Positions 1-9,652 of a DNA stretch of 64,000 nucleotides are shown here, in pieces. The translations under genes and the position numbers were made by a program. The DNA comes from Gnetum montanum. Taxonomy: Eukaryota > Streptophyta > Gnetopsida > Gnetales > Gnetaceae. The DNA lies in NCBI GenBank assembly GCA_015680685.1, contig MNCI01007937.1:1180007-1244006 (forward strand), written 5' to 3'. The notes under the pieces are model-generated. The model was not told the DNA's origin and did not search any database. It was given only the letters and a program-made list of their open reading frames with translations. The stretch's first letter is position 1. Each line of letters begins with the position of its first letter.

Positions 1-108
1 AATCATAAGAACATCGAACTGCTTAGTACATTTTGTCTAAAATAAAATATAAAATTAATTTAAACTTTAAAACAAATTAATAAAATAATGAACCAAAATA
101 TAACATAC

Positions 109-745
109 CTCTAACTTCATGGCATACATCTCTAAGTTTAATGGTCAACTTCTACTTTTTCATATACTTCATAGTCATTGGTGTTGGTTCATCAATGAAG
201 GGCCTCTTAATCTTGGCCCTAGTTATCTCCTCATCTTTGTTAGGTATCTTTTAAGCCTTTTTTATACTAGCTGGTACTATGAGAGGTTTAGCCCTTATGC
301 TATTAGGGGATACACAATGCCTACCAGTAATATCCTTGGTAGTGATGGATAGTGACTCACCTATAGCTTCTAGTGGATCCTAGGCCTATGTGGTTGGAGC
401 AAGGAGCTTAACCCAAGGTTTGGTAAGCTGGGATGGATCTTAGGTAATCCACTATGCACCCTTCCTTACCACTAGGAATTCTGCAAACCTTCATAAGTAA
501 GCCATGAAGAGTGCAAAGTGCACATGACACTTTTTGTGAAGATTTTGAACCTCACTTTGAAGCATAAAAACTAGGTGTACAGCCAAGTTAATCCGAGTAC
601 CCTTGGTAAGTACCTACTTCATGGCCCAAGCTTATTCCATGCCTAAGACCTATCCCTACAATAATAGTTTAGGACATGCCCAAGATTGAAACAAGGGATA
701 CATTTCTCTAATCAACAATGACTTGATTTTTTTTAGAGTGCCTAG
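109..745 (-). pseudogene. Possible antisense accessory exon in TE-A spacer
   Basis: Unrecognised. Read on the minus strand, this stretch gives a protein-like frame of about 212 codons with roughly eleven stops. It includes open runs of about 40 codons, for example around 614-507 and 374-249. It ends at a strong splice donor (TTAGAG|GTATGT, cut after 109) whose intron would leave the window. The total number of stops is not lower than chance, so the support is the amino-acid character, the long open runs and the donor. It sits in the same kind of spacer, on the same strand and beside the same kind of long-period repeats, as the better antisense gene of TE-C at 18,554-19,004. The donor phase does not join directly to the TE-C exon, so another exon would be needed if they are one gene. 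It may be only chance. Confidence 0.3.
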
Positions 746-859
746 CCACTATTCTACTTCCTCTCGATGATCTACCATCTTTCTTGCTTTATAATTTCTA
801 ATCCAAAACATCAAACTCTGCTAAACATGGGTAGGAACTATGCTAGACCAGTATAATCC

Positions 860-1860
860 CCCTCTAGGCCCAATGTAGTCCCCATGAACCTACTCAAAAA
901 TCGACAAAATTGCTCAGAATCTACTCCTAGGAGTCCTAGGGCCCACTAGACTAAAATTTAGTAATAAAACTTAGTTGTTTAGCCTTCCTAATGTTACTAT
1001 GTTGAAGGGAGGATTGGGAGTACGTTGGGCCAATGTAGTCCCTACCTAAGCCCAGTGTAGTCCACTTGGAAGTAGTTAAAATAGCTCTAGAACTACCTAA
1101 ATTAACTCTTGGAAAGATCCAAAACCCTACTAGAACATGCCTAGCCCCTGGAATCTTGGGAAATAAGACAAAGTTCATTCTTTGTCAACCCTTTTCCACC
1201 TGGAATCCTTGACTACACTAGGAAATACATATCCAGCATAGTCCCATGGTATTTTAGGATTCAAGGCCTAAACAGGCATGAAAACTAGCAATTTTTGCAT
1301 CAAAATCCTAGTTAACAATACTAGTGATCCTAGAATATCATTAGGATAGTTGATCAAGCCTTGAAATTGATCAAAATCCATTTTTCCATTCTAATTATGC
1401 TGAGGAATTTAGGGACTATGTTGGGCCAGTGTAGTGCCACTTTGGAGGGAAAATGTGCCAACAAAAATCAATAGTAAGTAGCTCAAAATAGCCCAAAGTT
1501 GACCTATAATGATCAAAATCTTACCCCCATGACTCCCAATGGCAAATTTCATCTCATATCAACCCTAGAAATCTCACAAACTTACTCATCCCCTTGTGAC
1601 TATGCTAGGGCCTAGTAGCCCAATGTAGTCACCCCTGGAACTAAGATTTTTAACCTTCTAGAACATCAAAATGATGTCAAAAGTTACTAATTTTCAATAC
1701 ATACCCCTTGTTCTAGCTAGTTAGACCACTGAAAGCCTAAAAATGAACATACCAAGCCTTGGAAATTTCCCTTGAAGGTCAACTATGCTGGAGGAAGATA
1801 GGACTGCACTTAGTCAGCAAAGTCCCCAATAGGACCCAGTGTAGTCCCAACAAAAGTACC
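860..1860 (+). repeat. Decayed 180-220 bp tandem repeat
   Basis: The phrase CCCARTGTAGTCCC, usually preceded by CTATGCTAGG or CTATGTTGGG, recurs near 869, 1,050, 1,237, 1,422, 1,621 and 1,839. Spacing is about 181, 187, 185, 199 and 218 bases. Units are strongly diverged. It occupies the same place before pol as the 180-bp array of TE-C. Confidence 0.5.
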
Positions 1861-2275
1861 ATTTTATGCTTCAAAACTACACCAAAATGACCTCCTCATG
1901 TGCCCAAACTCTCCGAAAAACCTTATAACCCCATACCATGTCCTACTAAGGCCTAAAACTCACAAAATCTAATCTTGTTTGACCAGTATTGACCAATTTT
2001 TTCCATATGAATTCCATTTTCATAGATTGACCTTATTTTCCATTATTTACTTTTTTTCTCATCAATTGACTTTATAAAACCTCCATATAACTTTCTATTT
2101 TACCATGTTTACCTTATTTTCTCTCTTATGATCCATGATTAACCTTATATGGCCTTTGTTTAATCCCATTGGTCATTGTTTATCTCTCATGACCTTGGTT
2201 AAACTTGTTCTTATTTCTAATTGTCATTGGAATAGCATATGTTTGCATGTTTACTAAATCATTTTAGCATTTTCT

Positions 2276-2293
2276 ACTCTTTTTTTTACTTAG
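2276..2293 (+). promoter_or_regulatory. Candidate 3' splice site before TE-A pol
   Basis: A pyrimidine tract ends in CTTAG just upstream of the first Met of the pol frame. Similar tract-plus-AG sequences precede pol in TE-C (AG at 22,997-22,998), TE-D (AG at 43,254-43,253, minus strand) and TE-F (AG at 50,270-50,271). Ogre elements of the Tat lineage are known to splice out a region between gag-protease and pol. The exact AG is not strictly conserved between the subfamilies. Confidence 0.35.
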
Positions 2294-2335
2294 GTGCCAC
2301 TTAATGTACTTATGGTTAATATCTAGAATTAAAGT

Positions 2336-5300
2336 ATGGACACTTGGAAGAAAATTGCCTTACCTTTGAGCCTAAGTGGGCCTCATGGTGATGTTGAATG
2401 ATGCATTGATCTTGATTGTCTAGATCTTGAGCTTGAGAGTATTGTCAACCACATAGCCTCAATTGAAAAACCTCTAGAGTTTCCTGAAAACCTAGTTGAA
2501 ATACTTGATCTAGAGGCTAGTGACATTACTGAAGACTCTCTGGTTGAGGTTGTTGTTACAACACATAGTGGTGAGGAGAAAACCCTTAAACTAAGTTCCT
2601 CGCTAGAACCTGAATAGGCTCAAGACATCACCAAGGTCCTACAAGATATCATTAAGGCCTTTGCCTAGTCATATGAAGATATGCCAAGCTTAGATCCACA
2701 TCTAGTCCAACACAACATCACATTAGATCCTAGCATTAGACCAGTTAAGTAGAAAGTGCATAAGATCAAACTTAATTTGACCTTGGTAGTTCATGATGAG
2801 ATCACAAACCTATACCAAGATAGTTTCATTAAGGTTGTTAACTATGCAAAATGGATGTTCAACATAGTGATAGTCCCTAAGAAAAATAATAGTATTTTCA
2901 TTTGCATTGATTTCCAAGACCTAAATAAGGCAACAATCAAGGATGATTTTCCTTTACCTAGTATTGATCAACTTATTGATACTATGACTAGACATGCCTT
3001 ATTATCCTTTATGGATGAGTTTTTAGGATATAACTAGATCAAGATCAACCCAGAATACCAACTTAGCATGATCTTCATGATCCCTTGGGCTACCTTTTGC
3101 TACACTATGATGTCCTTTGACCTTAAGAATGTAGGACCAACCTATCAACCAACCATGACCTATATCTTCAATGATTACATGATAATTTTTCTCAATGATT
3201 ATGTAGATGATATAGTTATTAAGCCTAAATTGGCCAATGACCATGCTAATGACCCAACCCTTGTGCTTAAATGATGCCTTAAGTTTGAACTTAGACTTAA
3301 TCCTAAGAAGTATGTCTTTGGTGTCAAAATAGGTAAGATGCTTGGCTTTGTAGTATCAAAAGTAGGGATACATGTTAATCTTGATAAAGTTAAGGCCATA
3401 TCCAACTTGGTAGCATTTACTAACCTTAAGGAGCTTCAAGGTTTACAAGATAGATTACAATTTATTCCTAGGTTCATCACTAGGCTTATAGATAAGTTAC
3501 AACCCATGCAACACTTCCTTAGGAAAGGAGTTCTCTATGAGTGGAAAGCTCAATGCCAAGAAGCCTTTGAAAAACTAAAGTAAAAGTTGGTGCAACTACT
3601 AATAATATATCCTCTACAAGAGGTAAACTATTTTATATTTACCTTACCATCTCTAACATGTCCATTGCCTCTCTACTTTGTTAAAAATGTGATGATGGAA
3701 TAGAAATGGTAGTATACTATCTTAGCCATGCATTAGGTACCCATGAGACTCAATATTTTAAAGTGGAGAAGTATTGTCTAGCACCAGTCTTCTCCTTTAA
3801 GAAATGACGAGACTACTTGTTTAGGAAATAGGTCAATGTCATTTGCAAAGATAACATACTTAGAGCCATAATGATGAATATTTACAAGAGTAGCCATATA
3901 GCTCGATGGAAAGCCATAATACTGGAGTTTGCCCTCCATTATATCCCTATATCCTCTACAAAAGATCAAGCTATAGCTTTATAGCTTACTGCCTCACCTG
4001 TTGATGACCAAGAAACTATAGAACCCAAGTTTCCTAATGAACATGTTAACAATGTTAGCTCAGTGCACAAGGGTTATGAGGAAGTCATGCACATTGACAA
4101 AGCTTCAACTACCCATGGGGCCAATGCTGCTACCATCATAACATTCCCATCCAATGAAATCTCATCCTTCGCCTATAGTTTTGAGTTCCTAAGCACGAAA
4201 AACATAGTAGACTATGAAGGTTTGATCAAAGGGATGATGGTATCAGATGACCTAGGAATTAAATGTTTGATAAGTAAGGATGATTTGCAACCCATGGTCA
4301 ACTAGGAAAATGAGGTTTACACATGAACAGCCAAACATTTATAGTCCTACTATGACTTAGGGAAGAAATTATTACAACAATTTGTAGATGTTGATATCTA
4401 GCATATACGCTAAAATGAAAACACCATAGTTGATCCCATCACAATGATAACCCTCAGTGTTACACCAGATGTGTTTAGTAAGTTGCCCACCTTAACTGTG
4501 GACTATGCTACACCCATCATGTAAATCATTGAGGATACCTTTATAGTCATTGTTCATACTACTCATCCCAAGGAGTTGCATGATGATATTAAATTTTACC
4601 TTATGCATGGTGAATTCTCACAAGGCCTAACTACTACTCAAAAGGACACTATACGTAAATGATTGAAGTAGTATGTCATTGTAGGTGATAACACATTATG
4701 TTGATGATCCTATGATGGTGTATTGCTAAAGTGCTTGGGTAAAACTAAAGCCAGAAAAGGCCTAAAGGAGGTTCATGAAGGTGTTTTTGGGAGACATATA
4801 AGACCTAGAGCCATGTTCACTAAGATTATATGGTTAGCCTATTACTAGCCCCATATGAAAGGTGACTACCTACAGAAGGTTAAGTGCTATGACACATGAC
4901 AATAGTATAGCAACCTCATACATGTAACATCGACTGAGTTGCATACCACTCAAATAACATGGTTGTTTCAAAAATGGGGATTAGATATCATTGGACCTAA
5001 AACACCTAAGTCTTCCACAAGGCATAACTTTATCATTACTACAACTGAATACTTTACCAAGTGAATTGAATTCATTCCCTTAAGGAAGATTATATTTGAA
5101 TAAGTCTACAAATTTATTTTGGATAACATTGTAGCCTATTTTTTCATACTCATAACCATAGTTATAGACAATGGACCACAATTTAGTAGCCCAAAAACTA
5201 AATATTTCTATCATGACCTAGGCATTAAGCATTTTTTCTCATCACCTTATTACCCTCAAGTCAATGGACAAGCAGAAGCAAGCAACAAGGCCATCATCAA

Positions 5301-5817
5301 CTTTCTCAAGAAGATGCTTAACAATAGCAACTGCAAATGGCATGAGTGGCTTGTCCATGCACTATGGGCTTACAGAATAATCTATCACATGAAAACTAGT
5401 GTAATCCCTTATAGCCTAGTTTATGGTTCTAAGGCTATTTTACTTCTTGAATTGTAGGTGCCATCACTTCAAGTAACCTTGACCAACTTCATCAATGATG
5501 AGTAGAACAAGGAGTTGTAGACAATGGCCCTAGATTTGGTGGAGGGGAAACTTACATAAGCGCTTGCTCACATCAAATAATATCAAGAGAGGTAGAAATG
5601 ATAGCACCTCCATAACTTGATCATGCAAAAGATTAAGGAGGATGACTTGATCCTCAAAGCCATCCATGAGCATGTGGATAAATTTTCAGCCAACTGGGAA
5701 GGGTCCTTCCTTATCACCATGACCTATGGTAATGAAGCATTTAGGATAGTATACATGAATGGAAATGAGTTGGCCAATCCAGTCAATCATTTCTATCTAA
5801 AACCATATTACATGTAG
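2336..5817 (+). pseudogene. pol: TE-A pol: RT, RNase H, second RNase H, integrase (Ty3/gypsy, Tat-like)
   Basis: Decayed polyprotein of an LTR retrotransposon. The frame starts at MDTWKK, just after the possible splice acceptor. The RT blocks run from about 2,750 to 3,560: PKKNN, CIDFQDLNKA, DDFPLPSIDQL, SFMDEF, and the catalytic NDYVDD at about 3,200. The native RNase H (3,600-3,990) has the pattern ISNMSIASL where active enzymes have an Asp. A second, archaeal-type RNase H begins near 4,085 (HIDKASTTHGA, then IVDYEGLIKG), an arrangement known for the Tat lineage. Integrase runs from about 4,740 to 5,817, with WGLDIIGP, IDNGPQF, QVNGQAEA and the C-terminal LKAIHEH and GSFLI blocks. Many TAG, TAA and TGA stops and several frameshifts interrupt it. 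The TAG at 2,666-2,668 replaces a Trp and the one at 2,750-2,752 a Gln kept in sister copies. Confidence 0.93.
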
Positions 5818-5847
5818 CTGACAACAACGAAGAAATGAGCCTATTTT

Positions 5848-5965
5848 CTATGGCCTACTAGGGCCTAAAACTGGTGGAACCATGGCCTACTAAGGACTTA
5901 AACTAGAACCATGGTTGGCTAAGACCTTAAACTAGCACCATGGCCTGCCAAGGTCTTAAAATGGT
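5848..5965 (+). repeat. 30-bp degenerate repeat after TE-A pol
   Basis: About four units of the form GGCCTACTAAGACCTTAAAC followed by TAGCACCAT, beginning 30 bases after the pol stop. The same repeat occurs next to pol in TE-C, TE-D and TE-F. Confidence 0.75.
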
Positions 5966-6084
5966 AATGTTGGTGATCTTAATAACTAGATCTATTGCAC
6001 TATTCTACATGGCCTTATGTATTTCATTGTGATAACATGATTTATTTGCTTGATTTTCTTGTTCTCTTTGGGTTGTGTTTGTAG

Positions 6085-6162
6085 GATGAAGCCTTGGACC
6101 ATCATAAAGGTGTAACTCATTACAAAAGCAAGTCACTACATGACCTTAATATGCAAGCTTTG
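6085..6162 (+). other. Putative 78-bp exon downstream of TE-A pol
   Basis: A pyrimidine-rich stretch ending GTTTGTAG (6,077-6,084) is followed by 26 open codons beginning DEALDHH and then a consensus donor TTG|GTGAGT at 6,163. The acceptor and the first bases (GATGAAGCC) recur on the minus strand at 26,606-26,596 in TE-D, a different subfamily, which argues for selection. The encoded peptide is unrecognised. It may be part of an accessory transcript or a 3' UTR intron. Confidence 0.4.
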
Positions 6163-6906
6163 GTGAGTTTTTCCTACTTTATCAAAAGTGCTTGTACCAT
6201 TTACCATCCATCTAGCACCACTCCTTAAGCCCAATCCCATAGCCCAATTCTAACCTTCCATACCTTGAAGTACAATGCTAACCTATGTTTGCCACTCATA
6301 CACTATAGCCATATGATATGACTCTATCATGCTTTACCCTCAAGTCCACTTGAATGTAACACACTTCATTCAGTGGGAAGGCGCTAAGTCCATCAAACAT
6401 AACACATCTTATTTGGTGGGAAAACCATTAAGTCCATCAAGCATAATACATCTCACTCGATGTAAAAACTAGTAAGTCCATCAAGCGTAATGCATCTCAC
6501 ACATCAGAAAAACTATATCAAATTGGCCTTGGCAATGAAACCCAATGGAGGTCTAAGAAGGGATAAGAAAACTATCAAGAAGGCAGATTTCTAGTGAAGC
6601 CTTAAAGCCTAACAACCAAAGAAACCTTGAAGAGGAAACACATTTGTCAACTGACCAACACTTCAAAATATGTCAGTACCATGCTATAGTCATGATGATA
6701 GCATTTGGAATGCATTGTTATCCCTCATAACCATCTTCCAATGACCTCTTTACTATTTCCTCATCATAGCCTATCTATCATCACAAGCACTCTTGGTCAT
6801 GGTTCAACACTATTGGATCAAGTATGAAGAGGAAACATTGGTGATGGAACTACAATGGTGTTTTGTATTCTTTGTTAATGTCTCTTGGGTCATTCCTCTA
6901 GAAATT
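6163..6906 (+). other. TE-A 3' untranslated region
   Basis: Between the putative exon and the polypurine tract. It contains a short irregular repeat near 6,370-6,500 (variants of AAGTCCATCAAGCRTAAYRC, about 60 bases apart, three copies). No gene seen. Confidence 0.55.
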
Positions 6907-6922
6907 AACAAAGAGGGGCCAA
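6907..6922 (+). other. TE-A polypurine tract
   Basis: AACAAAGAGGGGCCAA lies directly before the LTR start TGAAACAC. The equivalent tract of TE-D, CAAAGAGGAGCCAA, precedes the same LTR start on the minus strand at 25,702-25,717. It is expected to prime plus-strand DNA synthesis. Confidence 0.8.
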
Positions 6923-7204
6923 TGAAACACTACTAAAATTTCATGTTATAACTTTTAGTTTCTAATTTGGGATAAGGACTCATTGTAAATGTGAGATATG
7001 TAGTCCATGAACTACAATCTTGCATACTTCAGCTTTTTAAAGTCAAAAAATGCCTCAAAAGTTGTTATTTCCTTGTTTCCCAAGTAGAAATAGGTACTCC
7101 ATGTCCATATTTGGGCTTAGGAAGGCTAAAACAACCTTTGAAATGATCAAAAATGGCATTTTCATGGGTTTTTGTAGGGGTATAGCCCCAACTACGCTAG
7201 AGCC

Positions 7205-7300
7205 ATTTTTAGTAGTCACTAAAATTACGTTTTTAGTAGTGAGTGAAACTACACTTTCAATAGTCATTGGAACTACACTTTCAGTAGTCACAGTAGCTAC
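7205..7300 (+). repeat. 24-25 bp minisatellite in TE-A LTR
   Basis: Four units resembling TTTTTAGTAGTCACTAAAAT followed by TACAC. Each holds a small inverted motif TAGT..ACTA. It lies about 250 bases upstream of the TATA-like box, hence in U3. Confidence 0.6.
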
Positions 7301-7619
7301 AGCCACATAGTCACAACCAAGATCTAGCAAAGATGCAATGTTGGGACTGTTAAAATTTTTAGTTTTCCAACAACATCTAGCATAATCATTCCAAGTCAAC
7401 AATGGTCAACCATAGATAGCATTCTCCACCACTAGACAAAACACTTTCCAACAGGATCCACCACTTTTGTAGTTTTCATCTACCTTTCCATTTTTCTACC
7501 ACTTTTCCCATTTCTAACACCTCTAGTGTAGTCACAAAACCCTATCTACTATTTATAGTAAACAAATAGGTTTTGTAGGTGTAGTCCATTCCAAACTTAC
7601 CACAAATAGCAACTATGTT

Positions 7620-7700
7620 GATAGTAGTTAGCGAACTACACTGGTAGTAGTTAGTGAACTACATTGATAGTAGTTGACCAACTATTCTGATAGTTATAGC
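7620..7700 (+). repeat. 23-bp minisatellite in TE-A LTR
   Basis: About 3.5 units of GATAGTAGTTAGCGAACTAC plus ACT, also built round an inverted GTAGTT..AACTAC. It lies downstream of the TATA-like box, in the transcribed part of the LTR. Confidence 0.65.
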
Positions 7701-8110
7701 TGTTACAAACCCACAATCAACACCAATCTGTTAGCAATCAATCATAATCCCAACAATGATAACCCTAAGCTATTACATACCCAACATTAACACCATAGAA
7801 CGATTCTGAGTTTGGAATTTTGGTATCCTATACAACATTTCAAGCACTTTAGCTTTTTCATAACTTTTTGGTAGCAATAGTAGTTTCCATTTTTCATCAT
7901 CCAAAGCCTATTACAACCATTGCAACCTAGCTACACTTGCAGTAGCATAAACTAGCACTATGCTAGGCATAGACTCCTCAACATAATTGCCATTGCACTA
8001 AAAGTGTAAATCCATTTCCATTACCCCATTGCAGATCTGGTGGAAATTGACATAAATTTGTAGAAAATCAAAGCTAGGAATTAATTGGATGATGGAGGTA
8101 GCCTTCATTA

Positions 8111-8524
8111 ATGGACTTTAAGCTTCAGTAAGCAACTTCCAATGCCTTTGGGCACATACCTATACATCATGAATCTAATTATTTTATATTTTTTTATATA
8201 AATTTGGTTATTCATGCTATGAAAAAGTTTTTTTTCCATTTCATTTCTACATTTATTTCAATAATTGTAATCCCATTTCCATTTTTGTTTGACCAATTTC
8301 ATCCACATTCTCATTTTTGTTTCTGATTTCATCTATGATTATATCTACATCTTCATAGCCATTTCCATTTTACATTCTCTAAGTCTTTGGATGGTTGGCA
8401 AGATCATTTAGTGTGCCTTGAATCCCAACTTTTGATGGCTATTGGGATTCGAGATTAAGACTACTTTGGTACTCGAATCTTTCAATTTTCACATTCCAAA
8501 AACCGATATTTTTAGCTCCAACAC
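8111..8524. other. AT-rich stretch without recognised feature
   Basis: T-rich and low in complexity near 8,190-8,370. It lies between the TE-A LTR and the first alignable base of the TE-B left LTR. It may be the end of the TE-A LTR or host DNA. Confidence 0.5.
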
Positions 8525-8914
8525 AACAAGTACTCAAAAAGAACTTGGGTTTAGACAAAAGAAGAGCTCAAAGATGAAGGACATCTACAAGGTCTCAAGG
8601 AAGCATGTAAGAGTTTAAAGAACATGGACAGGGAATGAATACTTTAAAGCTCAACTCTAGTGTTCAAAAGGAAGCCTTAGCATTCAAGAATTAACTGCAG
8701 AAAAGACATTTCCAAGAATTAGCAGATGTCACCCATCAAGTGAAGACATCTCCTAATAGTAGTAGACATCTTGGCCAAAGTAAAGAAGAACTAGTGAAGA
8801 CGTCTTGCAAAGATAGTAGACATTTACTATCAAGAGAAGATGTATTTTGATGATGAAGACATCTTGGCCAAGTTGAAGGTTTCTCAAAAGAAGACATCTC
8901 TCAAAAATAGTAGA

Positions 8915-9043
8915 TGTCTCCCTTGTGAAGAAGATGTCTCCATGAAGACATACCCTAAGAGACATCTCCCTTGTGAAGAAGATGTCTCCATGAAGGCATA
9001 TCCTAAGAGATGTCTCCCTTGTGGAGAAGACATTTTTTCTTAA
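8915..9043 (+). repeat. 48-bp tandem repeat in TE-B LTR
   Basis: Units start at 8,915, 8,963 and 9,011 (about 2.7 copies) with TGTCTCCCTTGTGAAGAAGA at the head. The unit carries TGTCTC and its complement GAGACA several times, within a wider field of AGACATCT and AGATGTCT motifs (8,700-9,090). Confidence 0.85.
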
Positions 9044-9459
9044 ATGAAAGTCTAATGTAGTAAGACATCTTATTCTCAAAGAAGACATCTCTAGTGATTG
9101 TTAAATAGCCATTGCATGAATTTTGAGGTGATTTCAAAAACATCAAGGATATAAGAAGACTTCATTCTCTTGGAGAATGTGCAAATGTTATATGCAAGTG
9201 TCAACATCAAACAATCATTGTGCTTATTATTCTATTGTATTTACATGTCTCATTGTACTATCTTTTGTACTATTGTAAGAGATTCGTTGTGTTATACCTT
9301 AAAGTGCAAGGACCAACAAGTTAGTTGCATCCTTTCCTTGTAATTCTTATTTTTCTTTTGTTGCCTTATGGTGTTAATGTGCTTCTTACAAGATGACATC
9401 ATCCTTGAGCTTGTTGAGATCCTATGGAATTGAGTGTTGGTGTAGCACCATAACACATC

Positions 9460-9563
9460 NNNNNNNNNNNNNNNNNNNNNNNNNNNNNNNNNNNNNNNNN
9501 NNNNNNNNNNNNNNNNNNNNNNNNNNNNNNNNNNNNNNNNNNNNNNNNNNNNNNNNNNNNNNN
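9460..9563. other. Assembly gap (104 N)
   Basis: Run of unknown bases inside the TE-B left LTR. Confidence 0.99.
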
Positions 9564-9595
9564 CCCCCTACCTTCTAAGTTTAATAATTCTCAAG

Positions 9596-9608
9596 TGGTA
9601 TCAAAGCC
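9596..9608 (+). other. TE-B primer binding site
   Basis: TGGTATCAAAGCC is the usual plant retrotransposon site complementary to the 3' end of initiator Met-tRNA (consensus TGGTATCAGAGCC), with one change. Confidence 0.85.
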
Positions 9609-9652
9609 TAGTACTCTTGTTGCTAGTTCTACATTATCTTCAAGAGTGAACA

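Larger units (their letters stand above)
746..2335 (+). other. TE-A spacer upstream of pol
   Basis: Non-coding DNA between the antisense frame and pol of TE-A. It matches the pre-pol spacer of TE-C in order and in its last 130 bases (compare 2,210-2,335 with 22,930-23,040). The middle is a decayed long-period repeat. No convincing sense ORF was found. Confidence 0.6.
6923..8110 (+). mobile_element. TE-A 3' LTR (right end uncertain)
   Basis: Starts TGAAACACTACTAAAATTTC after the PPT. It matches the LTR of TE-C (from 13,830) over several hundred bases, including the stretch with CCATATTTGGGCTTRG. A TATA-like TATTTATA lies at 7,550-7,557 inside ACTATTTATAGTAAA, which is also present in TE-C (14,571-14,578). 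The 3' end is not defined because no second copy of this part is present; 8,110 is a guess. Confidence 0.65.
8525..9593 (+). mobile_element. TE-B left LTR (5' truncated, holds assembly gap)
   Basis: Alignable with 13,400-13,829 over most of that length; shared blocks include AAGCTCAACTCTAGTGTTCA and CATCAAGTGAAGACATCTCC. The first 240 bases of the right LTR (from 13,156) have no counterpart here, so this copy is truncated on its left. The right end is placed at TTCTCA, two bases before the primer binding site, but it lies beyond a run of N. Confidence 0.75.

Noticed and set aside
119-352. 77-codon plus-strand ORF at the left edge
   Set aside because: It overlaps the antisense frame, has no known motif and its length is within chance for a low-GC window.
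7055-7402. 115-codon minus-strand ORF in the TE-A LTR
   Set aside because: Its Thr/Val-rich middle is the translation of the 24-bp minisatellite; it is a by-product of the repeat.
8753-9088. Overlapping ORFs on both strands in the TE-B LTR
   Set aside because: They are open only because the 48-bp unit is a multiple of three; their sequence is the repeat itself.
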